A stretch of DNA of 64,000 bases from Ostreococcus mediterraneus (taxonomy: Eukaryota > Chlorophyta > Mamiellophyceae > Mamiellales > Bathycoccaceae). How positions within the stretch are numbered: position 1 is the stretch's first letter; every line of letters starts with the position of its first letter. The notes beneath the pieces are model-generated. The model saw only the letters and a list, made by a program, of their open reading frames with translations, was not told where the DNA came from and did no database searches. This document shows, one piece after another, positions 21,701 to 30,490 of this stretch. The position numbers were made by a program, and so were the translations under genes. The DNA lies in assembly GCA_012295225.1 (NCBI GenBank), contig WMKK01000006.1:310001-374000 (forward strand), written 5' to 3'.

Positions 21701-23708
21701 GTTATGCGACGACGACAAAAGCGTGCGCGACGCCGCGGGTAAGGCGTTCGACATGTTGTTCCAACACGCCGGTGGCGATGCCGCCGCGCGCATCGTACCA
21801 GAGCTTCTCGAGCAATTGGATGCCAATCCTCTCGCGCTCGAAGGCTTGAAGCAAGTGCTCAAGGCGCAGCCGAAGATTTTAGCCACCGTGTTGCCGAATC
21901 TCGCCAAGCCGCCGCTGACGATTTCCGGCGCGCGCACGCTCGGTGCTCTCGCTGAAGTCGCCGGCAGCGCGCTGCCTCCGCACTTGCCGCTATTGATGCC
22001 GCCATTGATGGACGCAATGGCGGACGCGGATGAAGAGAGCCGCGTCGCTGCGTCGAGCGCCGCTTCGGCAGTCATCGTGTCCGTCCCGGAAACGTCGTCG
22101 CACTTGTTGCTCAATGAAATCAAGCAAGGTATGGCGCACGAACGCGCTGGATGCCGCGCCGCCGCGGCCAAGCTCGCAGGCGAATACGCCAAGAACGCGC
22201 CTGGATTTGATGACGAACATGAAACCGAAGTTCTCATCAAGCGCCTGTTCGAGCTCTTTACGGATGACGATGAAGACGTGTTATTAGCCGCGTGGACCGC
22301 CATGGGCGACGTGACGTCGACAATTTCTCGTCAAGAACTCCCCGACTACGTCGAGTGCGTCGCTAAATCATTAACCATGGCGCGCGATCGCGTGCGTCGC
22401 AAGGATAAACTCGCGCGAGAGTATATTGTCCCGGCATTGCGCCTGCCCAAGGGCTTGGCGCCGATTGTTCAGATATTCCTTCAAGGCGTGCTCTCGGCGG
22501 AATCTTCCGAGCAGCGCGCGAGCGCCGCGAGAGGCTTGACGCTCGCCGTGTCTAGCACTGACTCTGCTGCGCTCAAGGCGCACGTCATCGCCATCACCGG
22601 TCCGCTCATTCGAGTCGTTGGCGACAAGCATCCATCCGCCGTCAAGAGCGCGATTCTCGAATCCTTAGCCGCGCTCATCAACAAAGGCGGCGTCGCCCTC
22701 AAGCCATTCGTCCCGCAACTCCAGACGACGTTTGTGAAATGTTTATCCGACGCACACATGTCGGTGCGCGTGAGCGCCGCCAGTGCGCTTGGCTTACTCA
22801 TGACGTTGCAGACCCGCGTCGACGCCCTCGCGAGCGACTTGATTTCGCAGTGCGAGTCGGACGATGTCGAACCGGGCGTGCGAGAATCCACATTTAGAGC
22901 CATCGCCGGCGTGTTCGCGCACGGTGGCGCACACATTAGCGCGCCAAACGTCACGCGTGCGATTGACGCGACGTTACGCGCGCTCGCGTCGTATTCTGAA
23001 GGCGAACGCACGAGCGCGAGCTTGGCGCTTTCGCGCGCGTTCGCCAGAGCGCCGGCGGATGAACGGGCATCCGTCGTCGACGCGCTCAACGCCCCGAGCG
23101 GCTGCGAACATCGTCAAGGCACCGCTGAAGCGTTGTGCCAGATCTCGCGCGCAAACGCCGCGCTCGTCATGGATGAACACGCATCAGCAACGCTCAATGC
23201 GCTCGTTCGAGCCGCGGCAGACGACCAAAGCGCGAGTAAATGCGCCGCCGCTCGAGGATTGGGCGCGCTCGCGGGCGTCTCTGCCCGTGAACTCGGCGCG
23301 TCCTCCCCGGTGTTGCCCAAGCTTCTTCCAGTGTTGACGAAATTATTGCGCGACGCCACGATTGATGTGCGATTTGCGGCAACGCGGGCGATTCGTGTGA
23401 TTATAAGAAGCGCGGGACGGTCGGAATTGTCGCCGTTTTACGACGTTTTCATGCCCGTGCTCGCCGAGTGCGCAGTGGCGGATAAGAGCGGCGACGTACG
23501 CAAGCAAGCCGAACGCGCGGTGTATCGCGTCTTCAACTTACAGGATGGTCTAGAAGAGGCGTTGGAGCACTTGAGATCCGGTGGTACGGCGAATGCGGCG
23601 AGAGGGAGGTTGACGGATATTGCATTGAGGCAACTCGCGGCGTTGCCGACGCAATCCGACGACGAAGCGGACACCTCCGTGGAGGCGGATTTGATGGTGT
23701 CCAAATAA
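15731..23708 (+). CDS. GCN1: GCN1 translational activator (ILITHYIA), two exons
   Basis: Giant HEAT-repeat protein that binds ribosomes and activates the eIF2-alpha kinase GCN2 in amino-acid stress. I read exon 1 at 15731-15824 and exon 2 at 15955-23708; the 130-base intron has donor CAAG|GTACGT and acceptor ACGACAG, both phase 1, and the joined frame encodes about 2615 aa, near the 2600-2700 of other GCN1 proteins. The long frame alone has no ATG at its beginning, which is why exon 1 is needed. HEAT repeats run throughout (for example SVQLLGAMSNCAPKQLG, GAAQGLSECLAVLSSD); the central EF3-like region lies at roughly 1300-1750. An Ala/Lys/acidic linker near 750-800 is low-complexity. Confidence 0.95.
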
Positions 23709-23801
23709 TACAGTACCTAGTAGTTAAAAGAACCCAAATAGAGTGATCGTGTGTATCGTGTGTCTCGCGAATGTAATACTTCACACGGACGCTCAATGTA
23801 G

Positions 23802-25058
23802 CTAGTCGCTATCGTCGTCGAAGAGTTGGAGCGAGATGTTGACATCCTTGAGCGTAGACGTGGCTCCGCCGTGAGTCGGGTCCACATTCAACGCCTTTTC
23901 CAGCATTTCACGCGCCCGACGCAATGCCTTCACGTCACCATCGCCGTAGTCGCCTAGAATTAATAGCGCTTTCGCCCCTCGTACGTATCCGCGTACGTAC
24001 TTATCGTCAATCGCTGTCGCGGCGACGCTCGCCTCAACGGCGAGCGTCAACGCGTCCCGTCGGCGTCTCGTATCGCCTTGACCACCAACTTTAAGCGCTG
24101 CCGCAGCTTGATTGCCTAAATATGCCACAGTACGCGGTGCTAATCTCACAGCCTCTGCGTGATACTTGTACGCTGTGTCGTAATCCTGTGCGTTGAATGC
24201 CTTCACACCCGCGTCGTTGAGCGCCTCAGCCGCCGTCGACGCATCCGAACTCGTCGCGTCTAAATCTGGTCGTCCCACAAACGCCCCATGTCCTGTCGAC
24301 GCCCGGGCGCGATCGATGACGCAATCACCATCAAAACCAACGCCCCCGACGCGCTCCCACGGACGCGCCGCAGACGCGCCGACGACGGCGTCCCCGTCCG
24401 CGTGGCGGCTGACGACTTCGGTCCCGCTCCGCGCTACCAAACCGCGCGCGACATCCTCACCACCATCACCACCACCACCGCCACCAATCGCCCGCGTCGT
24501 CGTATACGCACTTTCACGCACGTCATAACTCGCCTCCGCGCGCCCACCCGCGCACCACGGCACGTGCACGTCGACGCCGAACGCCGCGTGCGGTCGAAAC
24601 TCCCCGCGCGCGCGCAACGTCGCTTCAATCTCCATCGGCTCGCACCCCGAAAGCGCCATCGCCAGCACATCCTCCAGCGACTGCAACGGCGGAATCACAT
24701 ACGTCCGTCGCCACCGCGCGTAATCAAAATTCGCCGTCGTCAGCGCGTGATACGCCGCCGTGATCCTCGTAAACATGCGTTGCGCTTTTTCCACATCGCG
24801 CGGATTCTTATCCGGATGCCAGCGCAAACACGCCGCGCGATAGGCGCGCTTGATGACGTCGGCATCGGTGACATCGCGCGCGAGCCCGAGGGCGTCGAGC
24901 GCGCTCGCGCGCGTCGGCGCCGCGTCGGCGTCGTCGTCGTCAGCGCGCATCGAAATGGCGTGTCGGTGCAGAAAACGCCGTAGCGCGTCGTGTCGGTTAC
25001 AACTCTTGGAAAACGGCTGCCAACGCGTCAGCGCGCACTCGACGGCGTTCGCGATCAT
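23802..25058 (-). CDS. J-domain protein with C-terminal TPR-like repeats
   Basis: An Hsp70 co-chaperone candidate of about 418 aa. The J domain is at about residues 45-110 with the HPDKN loop (RWHPDKNPRDVEKAQRMF). The C-terminal half from LNDAGVKAFNAQDYDTAYKY has TPR-like helices of the kind that bind Hsp70/Hsp90 tails. Between them is a Gly/Ala/Asp-rich linker. Many DnaJ/TPR proteins have TPR first; here the J domain is first. I chose ATG 25058; 24953 (immediately before the acidic stretch) is an alternative, and the frame upstream of 25058 has no ATG. Confidence 0.82.
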   Translation of the reverse strand: MIANAVECALTRWQPFSKSCNRHDALRRFLHRHAISMRADDDDADAAPTRASALDALGLARDVTDADVIKRAYRAACLRWHPDKNPRDVEKAQRMFTRITAAYHALTTANFDYARWRRTYVIPPLQSLEDVLAMALSGCEPMEIEATLRARGEFRPHAAFGVDVHVPWCAGGRAEASYDVRESAYTTTRAIGGGGGGDGGEDVARGLVARSGTEVVSRHADGDAVVGASAARPWERVGGVGFDGDCVIDRARASTGHGAFVGRPDLDATSSDASTAAEALNDAGVKAFNAQDYDTAYKYHAEAVRLAPRTVAYLGNQAAAALKVGGQGDTRRRRDALTLAVEASVAATAIDDKYVRGYVRGAKALLILGDYGDGDVKALRRAREMLEKALNVDPTHGGATSTLKDVNISLQLFDDDSD

Positions 25059-25212
25059 TCGATGCCGCGCGTGCGTTGCATTGTTTTCGCACTTTTCCGC
25101 GGTCGGCGCGCGGGGCGATTGGCGCGTCGCATCGATCGCGACGCGCGCGTGATGGAGATTAATCAGCACTCGCGCACTCAAAGCGTTGAACGCGGGCGCC
25201 GATCATCACACC

Positions 25213-25245
25213 GCGACGCGACGCGACGGGACGCGACGCGACGCG
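25213..25245. repeat. GCGAC pentamer microsatellite
   Basis: Head-to-tail GCGAC units with one variant, in the spacer between the J-domain and thioredoxin genes. Confidence 0.85.
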
Positions 25246-25275
25246 CGCACCGCTCGAACGGCGCAAAAGTAATCA

Positions 25276-25764
25276 ATGCGTGCGCACGGCTCGATCGCGC
25301 TCTCGCCGCCATCGCGCGCGGCGGCACGGCGGCGCGATGCGAAGGCGCCGTTGGCGCCACGCAAAATGCTGACGCGGCACGCGACGATCGTCGCGGTGGC
25401 ACCCACGGAGCGGCGCGAACTCGACGCGCTCGCGAGTGAACAAGCGTTCGATGATGCGATCAACAGCGGTGAGGTGGTGGTGGTCGATTTCATGGCGACA
25501 TGGTGTCGCAAGTGTATCTTTTTGAAGGGGAAGCTTGAAAAGTTTGCCGCGCGCACGCCGGCGGCTCGGTTTTGTTGGATCGATGTGAACGCGGTACCGC
25601 AAGCGTTGATACGTAAGGTTGGTGTGGAGTCTATGCCGACGTTGCAGATTTACGTGCGCGGGAAGAAGGTGTATGAGCTCGTGGCGGGTGAGGATGGCGA
25701 GGCGGTGATGCGCAAGTTGGTGTTTGCCATCGACGAGGCGGAGACGCTGGCCAAGAAAAAGTAG
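25276..25764 (+). CDS. WCRKC-type thioredoxin-like protein, plastid
   Basis: A 162-aa thioredoxin-fold protein with a ~45-residue Arg/Ala-rich leader suggesting plastid import. The active site is WCRKC (MATWCRKC), the signature of the plant WCRKC thioredoxin-like group, instead of classical WCGPC. The cis-proline is in VESMPTLQIYV. It presumably exchanges disulfides in the plastid; substrates unknown. ATG 25276 is the first in-frame ATG that gives a leader. Confidence 0.88.
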   Translation: MRAHGSIALSPPSRAAARRRDAKAPLAPRKMLTRHATIVAVAPTERRELDALASEQAFDDAINSGEVVVVDFMATWCRKCIFLKGKLEKFAARTPAARFCWIDVNAVPQALIRKVGVESMPTLQIYVRGKKVYELVAGEDGEAVMRKLVFAIDEAETLAKKK

Positions 25765-25877
25765 TGTTTGTTGTGGTTTTGTATTATGTACACTAAGTGA
25801 ATGCACGCAGACGAAGAATGCATGACACGCGATGCATGCGCGCGACTTGAGCTATGAAATGATGGCTGTATGCAGTC

Positions 25878-27719
25878 TTAGAAACCGCACTTGCACTGCG
25901 GAATGTGAGCAATCGAGCGCTCGAGTATGCGCGTCGCGCGCCTTCTGATTTCCATCCATTTCGTGTCCAAACACTTCGACGCCGCATCGTCGCCGTCATA
26001 ATTGTTTTCGTCCCCATTTACCACGGCGAGTCGAAGAAATAGTTGCGGGACGCCAAACTTTGTGCATTTGCTTGGATGCGACATCGGTACGAGGCACGTC
26101 CCCGTGCCCCCAGCGTTCACCGCTCGAAGTAATTCGAGATTCATGTCGTTAAAGTCCACGCCGTGTGACTCTTCGAGTTCAGCAACTGTAAATCCATTCG
26201 ATGCCGCGCCCGTGAGACGAAAAGATACGAGCGCATTATCGCCATCATCGCTATTATCCATGATTTCGAAACGTAAATCCTCCGCCATGGCGCGAGCGAC
26301 GTCCTCTTTTACGCGCCGAATTGCGTCCATGTTGACTACAGGCAGCGCTTCTTCGAGCGCACAAATATCACGCATGACTGAATCTTCGTCCAAATCAACG
26401 CCTATGATGACCAGACACGTACTCGTTGCGCTCGCGAGTTCGCCCACGCTCGGCTCTAGCTCAAGACGGGATTTCCCCGAAAAATGAAAATCGTAGCTCA
26501 CGCGCTCGACATCTTCCACGAATGTCACCACGCCCTTAGAGCGAGCAGTTGATTTAGGAATCATTGCTGTGGCCCAGTGTTGAAATCGCGCGAACACCAA
26601 GGGTTTCGTGCCTTCGTAGGCGAGTGAGTTACACGTGCTTTGAGCGCCGCCTGGTACGTGCGTCGTCTTTTTCGTCAGGTCGAGCGAAAACGGTCCTCGA
26701 GTAACGACATTTACCTTCTCTTCTTGTTTGGGTTTACGCAAGCGCCCGCCCGTCGGACTCAACACGTAAGGCATCGCTGAAGCTCCCCAATCGTGCCCAC
26801 TTTTGCCTTCAGGTTGACCAATCATGTCTACGTCTAAAATGCTCGGCAACGGCACGTCGGCATCCACACACTCGATGACGCGCGCTCCTGGGGCTCTAGC
26901 GCTCACCACTTCTCGCGCCCGGCACAACACGGCATCGGCATCCTCTAAATCTCGAATCAAATCAATTTTGTTCAACAACACGATATCTGCACACGCGAGC
27001 TGCGCGTCCCACACGTCGCGTTCGATATCTGGCCCTCCCGCCGCCGCCGTCTCCGCCTCGACGACGCATACCACGCCATCCAGTCTCGCCCGCGTGAGTG
27101 GCCCAAAACTACGATCGAGACGCGCAACAACCTCGCTCGGATCTACCAATCCACTGGTTTCGATCAACACGTAATCGAATGACCCCATATTGCTCCCATC
27201 GTCGTCGGCGTTGAGCAACTCGGCGACGCCCGCCTCCAAATCGTCCCGCAGCGCGCAGCACACGCATCCATTCGTCAGCTCGGTGACTTGTACGCCGCTC
27301 GCAGCATCCGCCCCGGACCTTCGAACGACTCTCGCATCGACATTTATCGCCGCAAAATCATTCACCGCGCACGCCACGCGCAACGATTGTCTATTCTCCA
27401 ACGCGCGTTTCGCGAGCGTCGTCTTGCCGCTGCCAAGAAACCCAGTGATGAGCGTAATCGGCAGTCGCTTCTTCGCCTCGGGCGCGTACGCGGTTCGCAA
27501 TTCATAGTTGCGAAATAAATTGATCGACTCGGCACGCGCGCGCGCGGCGTTGCTCGCGTCGTCGTCGCCCATGTCGCCTTGAGCTCGCGCTCGAACCATG
27601 CGCACACGTCGAGCTTCGACGCCTCGCGACGCGCGCGCGCGGCGACTGCGACGCACAGACGCGCGCGAAAACGCCGGCGAGCACTCGAGTCGTTCGCCGA
27701 GCGCCGTGGCGCGGCGCAT
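25878..27719 (-). CDS. COG0523 / CobW-family GTPase metallochaperone
   Basis: A 613-aa G3E-family GTPase. Motifs: Walker A GFLGSGKTT, the metal-binding C-x-C-C motif in NGCVCCALRDD, a Walker-B-like ETSGLVDP, and the guanine-specificity NKID (VLLNKIDLI). Members act as zinc or cobalt metallochaperones, or in B12-linked processes. A ~100-residue basic leader is consistent with organelle targeting. The C-terminal half (CobW C domain) begins near VNVVTRGPFSL. It ends with a Cys-rich CKCGF, an unusual potential metal site. Start ATG 27719 leaves 83 bases to the divergent next gene. Confidence 0.87.
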   Translation of the reverse strand: MRRATALGERLECSPAFSRASVRRSRRARASRGVEARRVRMVRARAQGDMGDDDASNAARARAESINLFRNYELRTAYAPEAKKRLPITLITGFLGSGKTTLAKRALENRQSLRVACAVNDFAAINVDARVVRRSGADAASGVQVTELTNGCVCCALRDDLEAGVAELLNADDDGSNMGSFDYVLIETSGLVDPSEVVARLDRSFGPLTRARLDGVVCVVEAETAAAGGPDIERDVWDAQLACADIVLLNKIDLIRDLEDADAVLCRAREVVSARAPGARVIECVDADVPLPSILDVDMIGQPEGKSGHDWGASAMPYVLSPTGGRLRKPKQEEKVNVVTRGPFSLDLTKKTTHVPGGAQSTCNSLAYEGTKPLVFARFQHWATAMIPKSTARSKGVVTFVEDVERVSYDFHFSGKSRLELEPSVGELASATSTCLVIIGVDLDEDSVMRDICALEEALPVVNMDAIRRVKEDVARAMAEDLRFEIMDNSDDGDNALVSFRLTGAASNGFTVAELEESHGVDFNDMNLELLRAVNAGGTGTCLVPMSHPSKCTKFGVPQLFLRLAVVNGDENNYDGDDAASKCLDTKWMEIRRRATRILERSIAHIPQCKCGF

Positions 27720-27802
27720 CGACCGCGCGAGGACGCGCGAGGACGCGTCGCACGACGTCGAGTGACGGTGCGCACGCGAGACCGTTAGAGCTCGACGCAG
27801 CC

Positions 27803-29620
27803 ATGAACGCGCCGACGCGGTTCGCTGCACGCGACGACGCCGGTGAAGACGGCGGCGGCGTGCAAAATGGTGCGCGTGCGAGCGATGCGGACGTCGGGCG
27901 CGCGCTCGTGCGCGTGCGAACGGCGGTGACGCGCGCGGCAGCCGTGGGTGCGGTGCTTCGAGGAGGATTGACGCTCGGGAAGCTCGCGCTCGGAAGACGA
28001 CGTACGCAGACGTCAGAGGCACTCACGCGGGCGACGATGGAGATAGGGCGGTACGTTGCGTTTTTCTCGGCGTTCGCGGGGACGTACGTGGCGGTGGATG
28101 AGACGCTTCGGGCGAAATTTGGTGCGGAGGAGTCTAAGCGTTGGAGAGCGGCGTTTGCGGGCGCGTGCGCGGGGCCGTCTTTGATGCTTATCGGAGGCAA
28201 CACCACGCATTATGGGTTAGCGGGGTATATATGGGTTCGTTCATTAGTTTTGCTCGCGCGCGTTGCACAGAAGAGTGACAATGAAAAGGTGAAAAACATG
28301 GCGGCGTTTACAAAGGTGGAGCACGGGGACGTGGCGTTGATGGTTGGGAGCGCGGCGGTGATTTTATCGTGCTTTGTATTGAAACCGGAGGCGGTGGAGC
28401 CAGGATATTTACATTTTTTGAAAGTTCAAGCTGGCAAAACACCCGAAGAACTATTGGCGTTGCAGAAGTTTGGTACAGGGGCGTCAGATGAAGAACTAAG
28501 AGCGCTGTGTGCTCGTTTAGCGGTGTCGAATACGTGGTCGGCGGGTAATTCAGCGCAAGATCTGGCTAACAAGACCGCCCTGAGTGCGGTCAGTGCGAGC
28601 ACGGGCGTTATCAATCGCGTAGAGTTATTTAGATTGATTTGTTTCCAAGGCGCGTCTAATCCGGAGCATTTCTTCAAGCACATCGCCAAGTCGTTTTCCA
28701 CAACGTTAAGCGTATACTTGCCGGTATACTTGGTGCCCGCGCTAATGATTCATAGAGGAAAGTTGCTGTCACCAGAGCGCGGTCCGAAAGTGTTGAGTCG
28801 CATAATTACTGGGTCTGGCCGTTCGGCGTTGTTTCTGTCGTCGTATGTCGCCTGCGGATGGAGCGGTATCGACATTGCCAATCGCGCGTTGGGAACCGCA
28901 GACTGGCGCTCCATCCCACTCGGCGTGGCCTCTGCAGGTTTGGCGACGTTCATTGAAAAGAAATCGCGACGAATGGAACTTGCCATGTATTGCTTATCCC
29001 GTGCGTTCGAGACGACCGCACTCGTCGCGGTGTACCAAGGCTTGGTCCCCAAATGTATTCAACGGCAAAGATGCGACGTCGCGCTCTTCTCCGTCGCTAC
29101 GGCAACCATCATGCATTGCTACAATACCGAAAGAGATGTGTTTCGCAGCAAGTACTTGAACATGCTAGACTTCTTATTTGGCTCAGCGGGTCATCACAAG
29201 CAGACCATCTCGCACGCGGCGAGTTATGAGATTTTATTTGACGCGCTCGACCGCTTTGAAAACGCCCCAGCGGATGGTCGTTTCCACAAGCGCGAGTCCT
29301 CGCTCACCGAAAGCGTCAGCGAGGAAGTCAGCGAACGTGATTTTAACGCCGCCAGCGAAGAGGCGAAAGATCTCTTGGGCATGGCATCAGTGCCGGAGAT
29401 ATTGGCGTTATATTCGTATTACAAACAAGCGACAAAGGGCGATTGCGACGCACGCACTCGCCCCGGGATCTTTGACCAACAAGGACGGGCTAAATTTGAC
29501 GCTTGGCATTCTCGCACAGGCATGTCCAAGCAAGATGCGATGTCCGCGTACATCGATAGAGTGGAGTTGCTTAAAAAAGCGCGCGTCGCACACTCGCCAG
29601 CATCGAGCTCGACGCGCTGA
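27803..29620 (+). CDS. TMEM135-like membrane protein fused to acyl-CoA-binding domain
   Basis: The 605-aa product has two parts. Residues ~30-490 are multi-pass membrane sequence with features like TMEM135/PXMP52 of peroxisomes and mitochondria (LTRATMEIGRYVAFFSAF, FAGACAGPSLMLIG, a second copy-like part with MELAMYCLSRAFETTALVAVY and MHCYNTERDVFRSKYLNML). Residues ~517-598 form an acyl-CoA-binding domain: ALYSYYKQATKGD, KFDAWHSRTGMSKQDAMSAY. The stand-alone ACBP at 34.7-35.1 kb shows the same motifs. The fusion suggests a membrane protein that presents acyl-CoA at its cytosolic tail, possibly in peroxisomal lipid handling (inference). ATG 27803 is the first. Confidence 0.8.
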   Translation: MNAPTRFAARDDAGEDGGGVQNGARASDADVGRALVRVRTAVTRAAAVGAVLRGGLTLGKLALGRRRTQTSEALTRATMEIGRYVAFFSAFAGTYVAVDETLRAKFGAEESKRWRAAFAGACAGPSLMLIGGNTTHYGLAGYIWVRSLVLLARVAQKSDNEKVKNMAAFTKVEHGDVALMVGSAAVILSCFVLKPEAVEPGYLHFLKVQAGKTPEELLALQKFGTGASDEELRALCARLAVSNTWSAGNSAQDLANKTALSAVSASTGVINRVELFRLICFQGASNPEHFFKHIAKSFSTTLSVYLPVYLVPALMIHRGKLLSPERGPKVLSRIITGSGRSALFLSSYVACGWSGIDIANRALGTADWRSIPLGVASAGLATFIEKKSRRMELAMYCLSRAFETTALVAVYQGLVPKCIQRQRCDVALFSVATATIMHCYNTERDVFRSKYLNMLDFLFGSAGHHKQTISHAASYEILFDALDRFENAPADGRFHKRESSLTESVSEEVSERDFNAASEEAKDLLGMASVPEILALYSYYKQATKGDCDARTRPGIFDQQGRAKFDAWHSRTGMSKQDAMSAYIDRVELLKKARVAHSPASSSTR

Positions 29621-29701
29621 TGTAATATTTCGCGTGATATGCTTAACCACCTTATCGACGCGCAATCACTCAAGCGCCACATATCGCCGCACGCACGAAA
29701 C

Positions 29702-30154
29702 ATGTTGGCCCTCAGTGCGCGCGTGCACATCGCACCCGTCGTCGCGGTGCCGCACACCGCGCCTCGCACATCGCCGCGCATCACGCGCGCGACGACTTTG
29801 GTAAAGGCGACCGCTAATCGCTCAGCGAGCGGCCGCGTTCAAGCGCGCATCGCGTCCGCGCTCGTTGTGGCATCGACTGCGCTCGTCACGCTCCCCGCGC
29901 TCGCGGATACCATGGCAACCGATGCGGTGCCGTTGACAAAAAACCCGGCGTTCTTGGGGTTTTCGTGCGTGGCTGTGTGCTGGGGGATTCCGCAGATGCT
30001 CGGGACGGCGATACTCGAGAAGAAGGAAGCGAACGGGCGAGCATTGTTGAAGCGCGCGGGTATTGATGCCAGTGATGTTGGTCCTGGAAATTGGGGTAAG
30101 ATTCAACGATTATGCCAGGAGAACGGCATCGATTACAAGGAGCAGATTTTGTAA
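29702..30154 (+). CDS. Small plastid protein with lumen-type leader, function unknown
   Basis: A 150-aa product. The N-terminus is a bipartite leader: basic Ser/Thr/Ala transit peptide, then a hydrophobic stretch (IASALVVASTALVTLPALA) ending in an Ala-x-Ala-like site (LPALADTM), as for thylakoid-lumen proteins. The mature part of ~80 residues has one hydrophobic segment (AFLGFSCVAVCWGIPQML) and a Lys/Glu-rich end (RALLKRAGIDASDVGPGNW). I do not recognise the family. Confidence 0.7.
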   Translation: MLALSARVHIAPVVAVPHTAPRTSPRITRATTLVKATANRSASGRVQARIASALVVASTALVTLPALADTMATDAVPLTKNPAFLGFSCVAVCWGIPQMLGTAILEKKEANGRALLKRAGIDASDVGPGNWGKIQRLCQENGIDYKEQIL

Positions 30155-30490
30155 GAAAGTGGTGAAAGATGAAAGATGAGACGAGAACGCTCGGCGTATC
30201 TCGCATAGTAGACTTAACGGCGACGTCGACACAAGTCGATCGACCGCATCGCATCGCATGATGATGATGATCGCATTGCTTTTGAATATATAATTAGGTT
30301 TTGAATTACACGGTTTCGTTCAACGCCGACCCGTAGAGATGGGTTCACACGCGCCAGCATTGATTTATGACAGCGTCGTCCAGTCGCCGATACTTACTGC
30401 GACCAAGACAACACGCTAAGAATTACTTTAAATAAACTCGGTACATGAACGGATTACGGATTCCACTTTTAACTTATTACGTCGTTGTGT
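30155..30490. other. Gene-free spacer, convergent 3' ends
   Basis: 336 bases between two genes that end toward each other. It is richer in A+T than its surroundings (tatataatta, aataaactc) and holds AATAAA at about 30432, a possible polyadenylation signal. No gene or RNA seen. Confidence 0.5.
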
